NCBI RefSeq assembly: GCF_034424155.1
Contig: NZ_CP139992.1
Location: 434,001 to 498,000, forward strand
Reading direction: 5' to 3'
DNA length: 64,000 bases
Source of the DNA: Hafnia alvei
GTDB taxonomy: Bacteria > Pseudomonadota > Gammaproteobacteria > Enterobacterales > Enterobacteriaceae
In this document: positions 17,599-29,964 of the stretch, one piece after another
Position numbering within the stretch: the stretch's first letter is position 1
How the letters are laid out: each line of letters starts with the position of its first letter
Program-made: the position numbers and the translations under genes
Notes under the pieces: model-generated
What the model saw: only the letters and a program-made list of their open reading frames with translations
What the model was told of the DNA's origin: nothing
The model's database searches: none

Positions 17599-18253
17599 CG
17601 TAATTTCTTCATTCCTTTGTTTAGTTGCCTAATGTTTGGGCATTTTGGGTTTTTTGCATGAAATTTATGCTGCCTTGAAGACGTTGGCGTTCTTTCTTCA
17701 AGAGAGATTCGTCGATACGGCTCAAATTTGCTGGCGTGGACCTATCACTTCTTAATCAGACGCCTTATCAATGTTTGCTAGTTCTATTATTAAGATCACA
17801 TAATATTACAAATATCACTCTTAGATGTGACACGAGAGTTGTTGTCGATAGGTTTAAAAATACAATGTCAATTTTAGCTCATAAATTGCTTTTAATAGAT
17901 TTTATTTAGAGTGGGTTTATTTATTGTATATCTGATTTTTATATTTCGCTAGTTTGTGATTTGTTGTTAGTGATTTTAAATAGTTCATATTAAACATATG
18001 GTTATTAATTAAATTTTAATTAAATCCTGAGTGAATATTAATCTATTGTAATGAAGGTTAAACAGAGTTCATTGGATGTAAACTATTTTTTCCTTGAAAC
18101 GTTATTGGTGTTTTACAGCGAGTGCGTTTAATTTCTGTGTATTGACATAATTCATGCTGAATATATAACTTAAGCACTGTGATTGAGAGGTTGTCCAATT
18201 TAATGGATTGGCCTCATAGCCGAATAATATAAATTAAAGCAGGTATATTAATT
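17599..18253. other. AT-rich gap between tRNA-Phe and yfdX
   Basis: About 655 bp with no gene seen. Strongly AT-rich, with short T-runs and A-runs but no long repeat. It presumably holds the yfdX promoter. Together with the fimbrial cluster it makes an AT-rich block on both sides of the tRNA. Confidence 0.5.
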
Positions 18254-18898
18254 ATGAAACGTATTCTTACTGCAACCGCACTTTCTCTTGCCATGATGTC
18301 TACTTTTACTTGGGCTGCTGATGGCGCAACCACTGCTCCAGCGGCAACGACCACCGTGAGCGCTAATGTGTTAACTGCCCAGCAGGCGAAAGAAGTTGCT
18401 AAGGTAGCTCAACAGGGCTTTAACGCCATGCGTGATGTGCAATATGCTCGCGTCTCTTTATTCCGCGGATACCCAGATGTGGCGCAAAAATTAGTCGATC
18501 AGGCGCAAACCCTATTATCTGATGACAGCACCAACTGGAAAGATTTTATTAAGGCCGATAAGAAAACTCCGCTGACTGGTGATAACTACGTAGTTATTAA
18601 TGCTTCTATTTCTTTGGCTGAGGATTTTGTGGCAACGCCTGAAAAACAAAAAGCCATTGATAGCGCTAATGCTAAATTCAAGAAAGGTGATCACAAAGGC
18701 GCAATGGAAGAACTGCGTTTGGCTGGCGTTGGTGTAACGGAAACTCAATATCTGATGCCGCTGAAACAAACCCAGCAGGCGGTTAAGAAAGCACAACAGC
18801 TGCTGAAAGAGGGTAAATACTATGAAGCGAACTTGGCTCTGAAAGGGGCTGAAGAGGGGATTATTACCGACAGCGTTTCTTTAGTGGGTGCCAATTAA
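18254..18898 (+). CDS. yfdX: YfdX family periplasmic protein
   Basis: A 214-residue secreted protein with a signal peptide ending near residue 21 (TWA-ADGA). The YfdX domain fills the rest (AAQQGFNAMRDVQYARVSLFRG-like segment near residue 54, and the helical repeat KAQQLLKEGKYYEANLALKGAEEG at the C-terminus). YfdX is induced by the EvgA acid-response regulator in E. coli, and relatives occur in heat-resistance islands, but its molecular role is not firmly known. Stand-alone here, beside the tRNA-Phe integration hot spot, followed by a strong bidirectional terminator. Confidence 0.9.
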   Translation: MKRILTATALSLAMMSTFTWAADGATTAPAATTTVSANVLTAQQAKEVAKVAQQGFNAMRDVQYARVSLFRGYPDVAQKLVDQAQTLLSDDSTNWKDFIKADKKTPLTGDNYVVINASISLAEDFVATPEKQKAIDSANAKFKKGDHKGAMEELRLAGVGVTETQYLMPLKQTQQAVKKAQQLLKEGKYYEANLALKGAEEGIITDSVSLVGAN

Positions 18899-18940
18899 TC
18901 TCTCGATGAGTTAATTAACACTTTCTATTTCCTACCTTCG

Positions 18941-18967
18941 ATAAACCACCCTTTGGGGTGGTTTATT
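18941..18967. terminator. Bidirectional terminator between yfdX and yjdC
   Basis: ATAAACCACCC-TTT-GGGGTGGTTTAT, a long stem with A-run on one side and T-run on the other, between convergent genes. Confidence 0.85.
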
Positions 18968-18994
18968 CATCAATATTGTAATAAATACTCAGCT

Positions 18995-19570
18995 TTAGCC
19001 TAAGGCACCATTTCGGCGGCAGCGCGCAATTTGCAGAATATCTTCGGCTAAGCGACGTGCAGTTTCCACATCTTGCAGTTGGCGTTTTACCAGCAAACGG
19101 CTTAAGCAGCCTTCCAAAACTAGCTCCATCTGATGAGCGACCATTTCAGGATCGTCCATGTCGATGTCTTGCAACAGAGCAAGCGTGAACTCGTAAGAGG
19201 CGGTTTTCTGCTGCTCGGCAAGCAGGTGGATTGGATGATCGTCTTCAGGGAAAAAACTGCAGGCGGCGATAAACAGGCAGCCGGGATAGCGCTGTTGCTG
19301 CACATACTCGGCCAACACGTGGTAACGCGCCAAGATTTTATCCCGAGCTGAAAGGGTTTCATCCAGCAGCAGCTGGCGGCGCCATGTGTCTATCTGCTGT
19401 GCGTGGTAGCGCAGACTGTCATAAAGCAGGGCTTCACGATCTGGCCAAAAACGAATTAGCTCTTCCTTTGAAATATCGAGCTGGGGAGCCAGCTTATCCA
19501 AGGTCGTGGTTGCTAGTCCTTGTTGTTCCAGCAGGCCAAGTACCTGGCTGAGCACGAGTTCTCGTTGCAC
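18995..19570 (-). CDS. yjdC: TetR-like transcriptional regulator YjdC
   Basis: A TetR-fold protein of 191 residues, the length of E. coli YjdC. The N-terminal helix-turn-helix (about residues 1-50) contains [35 protein letters not shown]; the C-terminal ligand domain has [10 protein letters not shown] and [15 protein letters not shown]. The GTG at 19570 is chosen because AGGAGG lies 5 nt upstream and the resulting start (xQREL) equals E. coli MQRED; an upstream GTG at 19603 would add 11 residues. It follows dsbD by about 60 bp on the same strand and may be in its operon. Ligand and targets unknown. Confidence 0.88.
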   Translation of the reverse strand: MQRELVLSQVLGLLEQQGLATTTLDKLAPQLDISKEELIRFWPDREALLYDSLRYHAQQIDTWRRQLLLDETLSARDKILARYHVLAEYVQQQRYPGCLFIAACSFFPEDDHPIHLLAEQQKTASYEFTLALLQDIDMDDPEMVAHQMELVLEGCLSRLLVKRQLQDVETARRLAEDILQIARCRRNGALG

Positions 19571-19629
19571 GTGATCCTCCTGTCTTATGTGCGGATCTTT
19601 CACGATCGGATCCTCAGTGTCGTTGATGG

Positions 19630-21324
19630 TTAGCGATTGTGCAAATGCGCTGTGAATTCCTTTGCGTTCATAAAACCGGTGACGCGCAGTTGTGGTTGTT
19701 CTTGTGCCTGCGCGTTATAGAACAAAATGGTTGGCAGGCCTAATACGTTTAAATGCTTGAGCAGAGTGGCATGTTCCGCGCTGTTTGCCGTGACGTCAGC
19801 CTGTAACAGCACGGTATCCGCAAGTTGCTGACGTACCGTTGGATCACTGAAGGTGTATTTTTCAAACTCTTTGCAGGCCACACACCAGTCAGCATACAGG
19901 TCTAACATAACAGGTTTGTTCTCTGCTTTAGCCTGTTGTAGGGCATGATCCAGCTCAGCAATGGTATTCACTTTTTGGAACGGCAGATGAGCAATGGTTG
20001 CTTGTGATGCATTTCCAAATGCCCAATCTTGCAATGGTCGTGAACAAACCAGCGCCAGACCTAGCATCACAATTTGCATGATGCGCGCTAGGCGATGAGA
20101 AGACTTCAGGCTCAGTGCGAACGCCCATCCGAAGAAGGCAACGCCTAACAGCGACCAGAGGCGTAATCCCCATTCGTCACCCAGAATACGCTCCAGTAAG
20201 AATACCGGCAGCGCGAGGATTACAAATCCAAACGCCTCTTTGACGTACTGCATCCATGGCCCGCTACGTGGTAACAGGCGGTTTCCGAAAGTGGTTACGA
20301 GGATCAGCGGGATGCCCATTCCCAGCGCATAAAGGTATAGCGTGCCGCCGCCAGCGGCCATATTACCGCTTTGTGCAATGTACAGCAGAATAGCGCTGAG
20401 CGGCGCGGTGGTGCAGGGTGAACATATTAGACCTGCCAGTGCGCCCATGACGAATACGCCAATCAGCGAACCGCTGCGTTGCTGGTTGCTCCAGAGCGTG
20501 AGGCGCGTCTGAACTGAAGAAGGTAGCTGTAAGGTAAACAGGCCAAACATCGACAGCGCCAGCAACACGAATAAAATCGATAGTCCAATCAATACATAGG
20601 GGTGCTGGAACGCGGCTTGGAACTGCAATCCAGCGGCGGCGACCACCATCCCCAGCAGCGTGTAAGTCACCGCCATGCCTTGTACATAAACGAGTGACAA
20701 TACAAAAATTCGGCGATAGCTTTGCTGGCGATCCTGCCCAAGAATAATGGCAGATATCAGCGGATACATCGGCAAGATGCAGGGCGTAAAGGCAATGCCA
20801 ATCCCAATGAGAAGCGCCCAAAGCGGCGAGAACGGCAGTGCAGGAGCCGACTCTGTGTTAGGCGCTGTATCTTGAACCGCATCGGTGATGACCTGCGCGG
20901 TAACGGAATCTAAGGGGATAGTTTTGGTTTCCGGCGGATAGCAAAAGCCCGCCTCAGCGCAGCCCTGATAGGTAACAACCAACGTGGCATTTTGAGCGGC
21001 GTTTTGTAGACGCAGATTGAGCGTTAGGTCGTTTTTAAAAATAGCCGTTTTGCCGTAAAACTCATCATGGTGATCGAGGCCTTCAGGCAGCGTAAACGGC
21101 GCGATTGTAGCCTGATGAGGCTCTATTTTTATCTGCTGTCGATAGAGGTAGTACCCTGGTTTGATTTGCCAGTTTAGGTCGAGCTTATGCTCTTGCTGCT
21201 TGAAATCGAATGTGAAAGCCTGATCGACCGGCACAAACTGCGTTTTGCTAGAGAATAGCGATGCCTGTGCCGGAAGCAGAGTACAGATAAACAGAAAAAC
21301 TAGCGTAAAGAAGCGTTGAGCCAT
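19630..21324 (-). CDS. dsbD: Thiol:disulfide interchange protein DsbD
   Basis: A 564-residue membrane protein that moves electrons from cytoplasmic thioredoxin to the periplasmic DsbC/DsbG/CcmG. Three domains are visible: a signal peptide and periplasmic alpha domain with Cys122 and Cys128 (GCAEAGFC), eight membrane helices (about 165-435, with the conserved [10 protein letters not shown] and SPCTTAPL cysteines), and a C-terminal thioredoxin-like domain with WCVAC. All six redox cysteines are present. Its start overlaps the end of cutA by 25 bp, as in E. coli. Confidence 0.97.
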   Translation of the reverse strand: MAQRFFTLVFLFICTLLPAQASLFSSKTQFVPVDQAFTFDFKQQEHKLDLNWQIKPGYYLYRQQIKIEPHQATIAPFTLPEGLDHHDEFYGKTAIFKNDLTLNLRLQNAAQNATLVVTYQGCAEAGFCYPPETKTIPLDSVTAQVITDAVQDTAPNTESAPALPFSPLWALLIGIGIAFTPCILPMYPLISAIILGQDRQQSYRRIFVLSLVYVQGMAVTYTLLGMVVAAAGLQFQAAFQHPYVLIGLSILFVLLALSMFGLFTLQLPSSVQTRLTLWSNQQRSGSLIGVFVMGALAGLICSPCTTAPLSAILLYIAQSGNMAAGGGTLYLYALGMGIPLILVTTFGNRLLPRSGPWMQYVKEAFGFVILALPVFLLERILGDEWGLRLWSLLGVAFFGWAFALSLKSSHRLARIMQIVMLGLALVCSRPLQDWAFGNASQATIAHLPFQKVNTIAELDHALQQAKAENKPVMLDLYADWCVACKEFEKYTFSDPTVRQQLADTVLLQADVTANSAEHATLLKHLNVLGLPTILFYNAQAQEQPQLRVTGFMNAKEFTAHLHNR

Positions 21325-21650
21325 GACAGGTAATCTTTATCTCCCGCGTGAACCGGTAAAACTAAAAGTTCAGGGGTTTGGTATGGATGATGCTGTTTCA
21401 GAAAGCTAAGCAGAGCTTCCTGATGTGAGCGTTCGCTTTTCAAAATCATCTGGACTTCGTATTCCTGCTCCAGCTTGCCTTCCCAATAGTACATGGAAGA
21501 TGCGCCGGGTAGCAGCGTGACGCAGGCCGCGAGTTTTTCACTCAATGCTAGCGAAGCCAACTGCTGAGCACAGGCTTCGTCGGGCGCTGTACACAGCACA
21601 ACGATGGCATCGGTAACGTTATCGGGTAGTGGCTTTTCAGTCTCTGACAT
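21300..21650 (-). CDS. cutA: Divalent-cation tolerance protein CutA
   Basis: A 116-residue PII-like trimeric protein. The conserved core is intact: [36 protein letters not shown] and the end [11 protein letters not shown]. CutA was linked to copper tolerance in E. coli and forms an operon with dsbD. The ATG at 21650 gives near-E. coli length; a GTG at 21689 would add 13 residues. The gene follows dcuA but is separated from it by a terminator. Confidence 0.93.
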   Translation of the reverse strand: MSETEKPLPDNVTDAIVVLCTAPDEACAQQLASLALSEKLAACVTLLPGASSMYYWEGKLEQEYEVQMILKSERSHQEALLSFLKQHHPYQTPELLVLPVHAGDKDYLSWLNASLR

Positions 21651-21746
21651 CTGATCTAAACCTCGCCGTGGATGATTTTGAATCAACACTATACCTTGTG
21701 TGAGTGAAAATTGTCAGCAACGCAGAAATAGCGTGATCAGAATAAG

Positions 21747-21771
21747 AAAAGGACGCCGAAGCGTCCTTTTT
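21747..21771. terminator. Terminator after dcuA
   Basis: AAAAGGACGC-CGAA-GCGTCCTTTTT, a perfect stem with T-runs in both directions, 20 bp beyond the dcuA stop. Confidence 0.9.
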
Positions 21772-21791
21772 GTACTTAGCGCGAGAAAGGC

Positions 21792-23093
21792 TTAGAGCAT
21801 AATGCTTCCCAGCACGAAGCCGAAGATAACAGATAGCGCCACGCCGATAGTGCCTGGGATGAAGAACGGATGGTTAAAGACCAGTTTACCGATACGAGTT
21901 GTACCGGTGTCATCCATCTGCACCGCCGCAACCAGAGTTGGGTAGGTAGGCAGAATGAACAGACCAGAAACCGCGGCGAAAGATGCGACTGCGGTCAGAG
22001 GAGAAACGTTCAGCGCCAGTGCCATTGGCATCAGGGCTTTCGCCGTTGCAGCCTGAGAATACAGCAGGGCAGACGCGAAGAAGAAGATAACCGCTAGCAG
22101 CCAAGGGTGAGACTGAATGACGGTACCCGCAGTTTCTTTGATCCAATCAAGGTTTGCCTGAACGAAAGTATCGCCCAACCAAGCCACACCCAGAATACAG
22201 ATACATGCGCTCATACCTGCTTTGAAGGTGCTGGAGTTCAGAATGCTGTCAGTTTCAACGCGGCACAGGATAGTGGTCAGCGTTGCGACGCTCAGCATGA
22301 TGATCAGAATCGCGTTGGTGGTGTTCATCAGTGGTTTTTCAACCAAACCGAGGCTTGGGCTGTTGATAATTGCATAGCAAACGACGCATACAACGCCCAG
22401 CAGGAACAACCATACAGAGCTTTTGGCACGAGGTTTGATAACCACTTGCTTGTCGCCACGCAGTTCAATCAGGCCTTCAGCCAGACGTTTCTGGTAAACA
22501 GGATCGTCAGACAGTTTGGAGTCAAAGCACCAAGATACGATGAGTGACATCACCAATACAGCTAAGAAAGTGGATGGAATAACAACCATCAGCAGATGAA
22601 TATAGCTGATGCCGTGGCCTTCCATCACAGAAGACATATAAACTACTGCGGCTGAAATTGGAGACGCAGTAATTGCAATCTGAGCAGAAACAACGGCGGT
22701 AGACAGTGGACGGCATGGCTTGATGCCTTGCTCTTTAGCCACTTCAGCGATAACTGGCAGTGCAGACAGAGAAATATTACCGGTACCTGCAAAGATGGTC
22801 AGAAAATAAGTCACAATCGGTGCAAGGATCGTGATGTATTTTGGATTCTTACGCAGAAGTTTTTCAGTTTGATGAACTAAATAATCCATACCACCGGCAA
22901 CCTGCATTGCAGAGATTGCGGCGATAACGGCCATGATAATTGAAATAACGTCGAATGGAATATTGCCTGGCTTAACACCGATCATGGCAAGGACTAAAAC
23001 CCCTAAACCACCGGCAAACCCTATTCCGATGCCCCCCAGTCTGGCACCTAAGAATATGGCGAGCAGTACGATCACCAGCTCCAAAACTAACAT
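21792..23093 (-). CDS. dcuA: Anaerobic C4-dicarboxylate transporter DcuA
   Basis: A 433-residue antiporter with 10-12 membrane helices, nearly identical to E. coli DcuA (GGIGIGFAGGLGVLVLA, then TIFAGTGNISLSALPVIAEV, then PISAAVVYMSS). It exchanges aspartate, fumarate or malate for succinate and serves fumarate respiration; E. coli DcuA also contributes to nitrogen uptake with AspA. The ATG at 23093 follows GAGGAGAAACACT and gives exactly the E. coli length. It lies downstream of aspA, separated by a 235-bp gap holding a terminator, so it is probably expressed partly by read-through. Confidence 0.96.
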   Translation of the reverse strand: MLVLELVIVLLAIFLGARLGGIGIGFAGGLGVLVLAMIGVKPGNIPFDVISIIMAVIAAISAMQVAGGMDYLVHQTEKLLRKNPKYITILAPIVTYFLTIFAGTGNISLSALPVIAEVAKEQGIKPCRPLSTAVVSAQIAITASPISAAVVYMSSVMEGHGISYIHLLMVVIPSTFLAVLVMSLIVSWCFDSKLSDDPVYQKRLAEGLIELRGDKQVVIKPRAKSSVWLFLLGVVCVVCYAIINSPSLGLVEKPLMNTTNAILIIMLSVATLTTILCRVETDSILNSSTFKAGMSACICILGVAWLGDTFVQANLDWIKETAGTVIQSHPWLLAVIFFFASALLYSQAATAKALMPMALALNVSPLTAVASFAAVSGLFILPTYPTLVAAVQMDDTGTTRIGKLVFNHPFFIPGTIGVALSVIFGFVLGSIML

Positions 23094-23270
23094 AGTGTTT
23101 CTCCTCAAGATGTAACGATAATATTCCTTTTGTCTTTGAAGCTGCCGCGTGGATTAAGCGTATATTCTGAGGCTCATACGCACGTAGGCGACTCAGAATT
23201 TCTTTACTTATCATTCACTGCAACACAATGACATCGGGTGTAATTCTTGTTTTAAGTATGTTGGTCGCAA

Positions 23271-23307
23271 TAAAAAGGCACGGCTGACCATGGGGACAGA
23301 CGTGCCT
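23271..23307 (-). terminator. Terminator after aspA
   Basis: On the minus strand AGGCACG, an 18-nt loop, CGTGCCT then TTTTTATT. A good stem with a T-run between aspA and dcuA. Confidence 0.75.
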
Positions 23308-23328
23308 GATATCGACTAGCGAACTTTA

Positions 23329-24765
23329 TTATTGTTCGCTTTCGTCAGTATAACGTTTTGCTTTATAAGCAGGGTGCATCAGGTTCTCTACAGAGAAGAT
23401 GTCGTCCAGTTCCGCTTCGGTCAGCAGACCGCGTTCCAGAACAACTTCACGCACGTTTTTACCTGTTTCGGCACAGATTTTACCAACGATATCACCGTTG
23501 TGGTGGCCGATAAACGGATTCAGGTAAGTTACGATACCGATAGAGTTAAATACATAGCTTTCACAAACTTCTTTGTTTGCGGTAATGCCGTTGATGCATT
23601 TTTCCAGCAGGTTGTAGCAACCGTTAGTCAGGATAGAGATGGATTCAAACATCGCCTGACCAATTACCGGTTCCATAACGTTCAACTGCAGCTGGCCTGC
23701 TTCAGCAGCCATGGTGACGGTGGTGTCGTTACCGATGACTTTGAAGCACAGTTGGTTAACCACTTCAGGAACCACTGGGTTCACTTTAGCTGGCATGATT
23801 GAAGAACCAGCCTGCAGTTCTGGCAGGTTGATTTCGTTCAAACCGGTACGTGGACCAGAAGACAGCAAACGCAGGTCGTTACAGATTTTAGACAGTTTAA
23901 CCGCCAGACGTTTCAGAGCACCGTGAACCATCACGTATGCGCCGCAGTCAGAGGTTGCTTCGATCAGGTCTTCTGCAACAGAGCATTGCAGGCCGCTAAC
24001 TTCAGACAGTTTCTGCACAGCTAACTGAGAGTAACCTTCTGGCGTGTTCAGGCCAGTACCGATAGCGGTCGCGCCCAAGTTAACTTCCAGCAGCAGCTCA
24101 GAGGTGCGTTGCAGGTTCTTAACTTCTTCTTTCAGCAATACGCTGTAGGCTTTGAATTCCTGACCCAGAGTCATAGGTACGGCATCCTGCAATTGGGTAC
24201 GGCCCATTTTCAGAATGTTTTCGAATTCTTTGGCTTTACGATCGAAGCCTTCGCGCAGCTGGTTGATTGCATCCAGCAGTTTCATGATGGAAGAGTACAC
24301 CGCGATACGGAAACCGGTAGGGTAAGCATCGTTGGTAGACTGGCATTTGTTCAGGTGATCGTTCGGGTTCAGGTATTGATATTCACCTTTCTGGTGACCC
24401 ATCAGTTCCAGACCGATGTTTGCCAGAACTTCGTTGGTGTTCATATTAACGGAAGTACCTGCACCACCCTGATATACGTCTACAGGGAATTGATCCATGC
24501 ATTTGCCGTTGTTCAATACTTCGTCACAAGCAAGAATAATAGTATCGGCAATTTTGCGCGGAATGGTGTGTAACTCTTTATTGGCGAGAGCAGCAGCTTT
24601 TTTTACCATAACCATGCCGCGAACAAATTCAGGGATATCGCTGATTTTGTTGTTGCTGATATAAAAGTTTTCAATTGCTCGCAGAGTGTGAACACCATAA
24701 TAAGCGTCTGCTGGAACTTCACGGGTGCCTAACAGGTCTTCTTCAATACGAATGTTGTTTGACAT
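23329..24765 (-). CDS. aspA: Aspartate ammonia-lyase AspA
   Basis: A 478-residue enzyme of the fumarase/aspartase superfamily that converts L-aspartate to fumarate and ammonia in the cytoplasm, as a homotetramer. It has the E. coli length and near-identical sequence. The catalytic signature [11 protein letters not shown] lies near residue 318 and the [14 protein letters not shown] substrate segment near 100. Fumarate goes to FrdABCD (encoded about 29 kb away in this window) and the transporter DcuA is next door. A perfect CRP core lies about 180 bp upstream. Confidence 0.98.
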   Translation of the reverse strand: MSNNIRIEEDLLGTREVPADAYYGVHTLRAIENFYISNNKISDIPEFVRGMVMVKKAAALANKELHTIPRKIADTIILACDEVLNNGKCMDQFPVDVYQGGAGTSVNMNTNEVLANIGLELMGHQKGEYQYLNPNDHLNKCQSTNDAYPTGFRIAVYSSIMKLLDAINQLREGFDRKAKEFENILKMGRTQLQDAVPMTLGQEFKAYSVLLKEEVKNLQRTSELLLEVNLGATAIGTGLNTPEGYSQLAVQKLSEVSGLQCSVAEDLIEATSDCGAYVMVHGALKRLAVKLSKICNDLRLLSSGPRTGLNEINLPELQAGSSIMPAKVNPVVPEVVNQLCFKVIGNDTTVTMAAEAGQLQLNVMEPVIGQAMFESISILTNGCYNLLEKCINGITANKEVCESYVFNSIGIVTYLNPFIGHHNGDIVGKICAETGKNVREVVLERGLLTEAELDDIFSVENLMHPAYKAKRYTDESEQ

Positions 24766-24943
24766 AAGAACCTTCTTTAATTGATGCCGAATAGTAAACT
24801 TGCTAATGAATTTATATCGTTTAGATTTTCAAATTCGAAAGGATCATCCGTCCTCTCTGTTCTGTGGCTGATCATATGCTGCTTGCGTGGAAAAGCATGA
24901 ACCCAGATCACTATATGGCGCTTCAAGTTTCAGGTGTTTACAT

Positions 24944-24965
24944 ATCTGTGATTACTCTCACAGAT
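24944..24965. promoter_or_regulatory. CRP binding site upstream of aspA
   Basis: TGTGA-TTACTC-TCACA (core 24947-24962), a perfect match to both CRP half-sites, between aspA and fxsA. Catabolite control of aspA by CRP is known in E. coli. The site is closer to the aspA side by spacing but could also act on fxsA. Confidence 0.75.
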
Positions 24966-25128
24966 AAAGAAAATAACCCACAAGAGTTATAGGGTTGAAA
25001 ACGTATAAAATGCCACCACTTGTCATATATAGACTGTTTTTAGACATATATGCTGTTAAATTTTAACTATCTCAGTTGTTCTTTAATGCAATACTCATCA
25101 TTAGAAAGCACTGCAATTTAGGAGAAGG

Positions 25129-25638
25129 ATGTTGCGCTGGTTACCGCTCATGTTGGTATTTCTGTTTGTTTATATAGAAATATCTATTTTTATTAAGGTC
25201 GCCGCAGTGCTTGGGGTTGCCCTGACATTGTTGCTCGTGGTCCTGACTTCTTGCCTCGGGGCTTCGCTCGTTCGTCATCAGGGAATGAAAACGCTGATGC
25301 AGATGCAGCAGAAGATGGCGATGGGGGAAAGTCCAGCCGCAGAAATGGTGAAAAGCGTTTCGTTGGTGATGGCGGGCTTTTTGCTCATCCTGCCCGGTTT
25401 TTTCACCGACTTTTTAGGCCTGCTGCTAATTTTGCCTCCGGTACAAAAGCATCTAACGCTTAAACTATTACCGTATTTCAGTTTTTCTCGCTCCGGCGGC
25501 AGTTTCGGTGGCGGTGATTTTGGTGGATCTCAAGGTGGGAACACCTTTGACGGGGAGTTTGAACGCAAAGATGAGAACCGTCCGCCGCTAGATAATCGTC
25601 TCGATCATAAAGACGATAGATACAAAGACGACAAATAA
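25129..25638 (+). CDS. fxsA: Membrane protein FxsA
   Basis: A 169-residue inner-membrane protein. Helices at about 5-22, 24-46 and 76-100; the central MQQKMAMGESPAAEM-KSVSL segment and PGFFTDFLGLLLILPPVQ are family hallmarks. The C-terminus is Gly/Asp/Lys-rich and cytoplasmic. In E. coli FxsA overproduction stops F-dependent exclusion of phage T7; the cellular role is unknown. It lies between aspA and groES, as in E. coli, though yjeH is absent. Confidence 0.94.
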   Translation: MLRWLPLMLVFLFVYIEISIFIKVAAVLGVALTLLLVVLTSCLGASLVRHQGMKTLMQMQQKMAMGESPAAEMVKSVSLVMAGFLLILPGFFTDFLGLLLILPPVQKHLTLKLLPYFSFSRSGGSFGGGDFGGSQGGNTFDGEFERKDENRPPLDNRLDHKDDRYKDDK

Positions 25639-25663
25639 GCGTATTAGTGTTTCATTCTTAGCA

Positions 25664-25698
25664 AAGGCGTGGCACATTTCGGCCGCGCCTTTTCTTTT
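25664..25698 (+). terminator. Terminator after fxsA
   Basis: AAGGCGTGGC, a 7-nt loop, GCCGCGCCTT then TTCTTTT. One mismatched pair in the stem. Confidence 0.75.
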
Positions 25699-25753
25699 AT
25701 TGGCTCTGCCTCGCAGAGGTTGAAGAAAAACACAAATTTTTTACTTATCCCCC

Positions 25754-25782
25754 CTTGAAGGGGTTGTTGGTTGCCCCAATCT
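25754..25782 (+). promoter_or_regulatory. Heat-shock (sigma-32) promoter of groESL
   Basis: CTTGAA, 14 bp, CCCCAATCT; the surrounding CCCCCTTGAAGGGG is as in E. coli groE. It stands about 90 bp before groES. Confidence 0.88.
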
Positions 25783-25787
25783 GGTAA

Positions 25788-26165
<378 letters not shown>

Positions 26166-26204
26166 TAATCGCTTCTTTTGACAACGCATAATCTTCTTAA
26201 CTGA

Positions 26205-27869
<1,665 letters not shown>

Positions 27870-27952
27870 TTTCCTTTGTCGCTGAGGCTGTTGAGTTTTT
27901 GAATCGGCAACCAGTGACACGGGTTATGGCATAGCCATCCTAACGTTCTAAA

Positions 27953-27987
27953 TAAAACCCTCGCTTCGGCGGGGGTTTTGTTTTTTT
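27953..27987 (+). terminator. Terminator after groEL
   Basis: AAAACCCTCGC-TTC-GGCGGGGGTTTTG followed by a T-run; the stem is nearly perfect. Confidence 0.88.
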
Positions 27988-28053
27988 ATAAGCGTAATTT
28001 CCTGATTCTGGTAATATTCGGACGTGACTTTCTACACATCAATGGGGAAGAAG

Positions 28054-28401
28054 ATGCGGATTAAAGGTTTATTGGGCCTGACGGCAGTGATGCTGTTGGC
28101 TGGCTGTAGCTCGACGACGCAGCTGGACACCGCAGGTCAGCAAATTAAATTCACTGATACCAAGCCAGGCACTGAATGCCAGCTGTTGGGCGAAGTAACG
28201 GGTTCTCAAAGCAACTGGATGTCTGGTCAGGGCGGAGAGTCTAGCTCTATGCGCGGCGCAGCAAATGATTTACGTAATAAAGCCGCAGCCATGGGTGGCA
28301 ACGTTATCTACGGCGCAGTGAGCCCAAGCGAGAACTTCTGGTCTAGCTTTGCACCGCTAGACAGCAAGATGAGCGGCCAAGTGTATAAATGCCCTAATTG
28401 A
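28054..28401 (+). CDS. yjeI: Outer-membrane-type lipoprotein YjeI (DUF4156)
   Basis: A 115-residue lipoprotein. The signal ends at the lipobox LLAGC (Cys18 from the chosen start). The mature part has SMRGAANDLRN-AAAMGGNVIYG, the hallmark of DUF4156, and the end GQVYKCPN equals E. coli YjeI. The ATG at 28054 is chosen since GGGGAAG lies just upstream; an upstream ATG at 28024 is possible. Role unknown. Same position after groEL as in E. coli. Confidence 0.9.
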   Translation: MRIKGLLGLTAVMLLAGCSSTTQLDTAGQQIKFTDTKPGTECQLLGEVTGSQSNWMSGQGGESSSMRGAANDLRNKAAAMGGNVIYGAVSPSENFWSSFAPLDSKMSGQVYKCPN

Positions 28402-28420
28402 TCGATGGGTGTTGAAACAC

Positions 28421-28453
28421 AAAAAACCGAAGATAAATACTTCGGTTTTTTTA
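28421..28453. terminator. Bidirectional terminator between yjeI and dhaM
   Basis: AAAAACCGAAG, a 7-nt loop, CTTCGGTTTTTTT: works for both convergent genes. It also marks a point where the order leaves that of E. coli. Confidence 0.88.
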
Positions 28454-28470
28454 TTGGCTGAAAAGTAAAA

Positions 28471-29931
28471 CTAACAACCTAAAATCACTTCCCCGCGTGC
28501 TGCATTCAAGGTTATTTTTTGTCCTTCCTGCGCTTGTTTCAAGCTATCGCCCACGCCAACAATCATTGGAATACCCATAGCATTCGCTAAAATAGCGGCA
28601 TGGGACAGGGCGTTGCCTTGGGTGAGTACGATGCCCAGAACCAAGCGGCGGTCGAGCATAATGGCATCTGAAGGCATCAGTTCACGCGCTAATATAATGG
28701 ACGGTACGCTCGGGTTTTGTATTTCCTGGGTTTCGCCCGCCAGATGAAGCAACGTGCGCTGTAAAATATCCCGAATGTCTAATTCACGCGCTTGCAGGTA
28801 TTCGTCGTCTAATTCTCGGTATGCATCCGCCATCTCGGTTAGCTCAGTCTGCCAAGCTGTTTCGGCGCTGCATAGCTGGCTCGCGATGCGGTTAAAAGCC
28901 GAGTTTTGCAGGTCGGGATCGTCGATGAGCATACTGTGTGCGCCGAAGATCCCCGCGTGCTGTTTGCCGAGTAGTTGGTTCGTGCGATCCGCAAGTCGAT
29001 TAAGATCCTGCAACGTTTTAGCAATGGCTTGACGTAGCCGCTGCTGCTCGATCTCCACGCGATCCGACAAAATTGGATGATTGGGTACATTGATATCCTG
29101 TGTGGGCAGGACAAATGCGGGGGCGCTAACCTGCGTATCCATCACTGATTTGCCTTGTAGTGTTAGACCGCCGCTGATATCGGATGTAATAATTTCGCCA
29201 AAGTTTGTCTGCGCCAACTGTTGAAACGCTGCCAATGCTTCTTTTGCCTGCGTACCTTTGGCGACTAGGCGGATTTCATCGCCTTTCCGCACCTGTAATA
29301 ACGCCAGTTGGTTAAGGCTGCGCGGATCGGCATGGCGATTTCCTTTTACGTCATCGATCTTATACAGCACCAGTTCGGCATCAAAAGAGGCTAAGGCGTT
29401 AGCGAGCTTAGCGGCAGGACGAACATGTAATCCATTTGGATTTAACACGTTCCAATTGACGCCTTGGTCGTCGCAAGATAGCGAAGCAGCCTGATTAGGC
29501 GCTGGGGCATGAGTGGGTTCTTGCTCACCGAGCTGGGCTTTTTTGGCTTGGAGCGCTGATTGAGCTTCGCGTTCGACAGCTTCCAGTGAAGCGCCCGCCG
29601 ACGCCGCAACGACCGCGGCTAACGTACCTTCGACGAGGGGGGCGGAACAAGCTTTAACGTGCGCGCTCATTTCAGGATCAAGCAGTTCCAGCGCCGTTTC
29701 AGCGCTGAGTAATGCACTGCCGAGATCCATCATAATCAACACGCCAGAGGGATCGAATACCTCTTCGATCGCCTGCATCACTTTAATCGCGTCAGTGCCT
29801 ATCGGATGATCGGGATCGTCCACCCCAGCGGCAACAGCTAAGCGGCAGCCGTTTTGGATCATTTGGGCGGCGAGTTCTGCTACGCCATCAGCCAGTTTTG
29901 CGCTGTGAGATACTACAACGATGTTGACCAT
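28471..29931 (-). CDS. dhaM: PTS-dependent dihydroxyacetone kinase phosphotransferase DhaM
   Basis: A 486-residue three-domain phosphoryl donor. Residues 1-130 are a mannose-type EIIA with His9 (VVVSHSAK); about 155-240 are an HPr domain with His169 (NPNGLHVRPAAKL); about 260-486 are a shortened enzyme I N-domain with its His in ALSHAAILANAMGIPMIVG. It passes phosphate from PEP through the PTS to the ADP bound on DhaL. The multi-domain form equals E. coli DhaM (472 aa). Last gene of gldA-dhaK-dhaL-dhaM. Confidence 0.95.
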   Translation of the reverse strand: MVNIVVVSHSAKLADGVAELAAQMIQNGCRLAVAAGVDDPDHPIGTDAIKVMQAIEEVFDPSGVLIMMDLGSALLSAETALELLDPEMSAHVKACSAPLVEGTLAAVVAASAGASLEAVEREAQSALQAKKAQLGEQEPTHAPAPNQAASLSCDDQGVNWNVLNPNGLHVRPAAKLANALASFDAELVLYKIDDVKGNRHADPRSLNQLALLQVRKGDEIRLVAKGTQAKEALAAFQQLAQTNFGEIITSDISGGLTLQGKSVMDTQVSAPAFVLPTQDINVPNHPILSDRVEIEQQRLRQAIAKTLQDLNRLADRTNQLLGKQHAGIFGAHSMLIDDPDLQNSAFNRIASQLCSAETAWQTELTEMADAYRELDDEYLQARELDIRDILQRTLLHLAGETQEIQNPSVPSIILARELMPSDAIMLDRRLVLGIVLTQGNALSHAAILANAMGIPMIVGVGDSLKQAQEGQKITLNAARGEVILGC

Positions 29932-29964
29932 AATTTATTCCTAGTGCATTGAACGAAACGGCAG

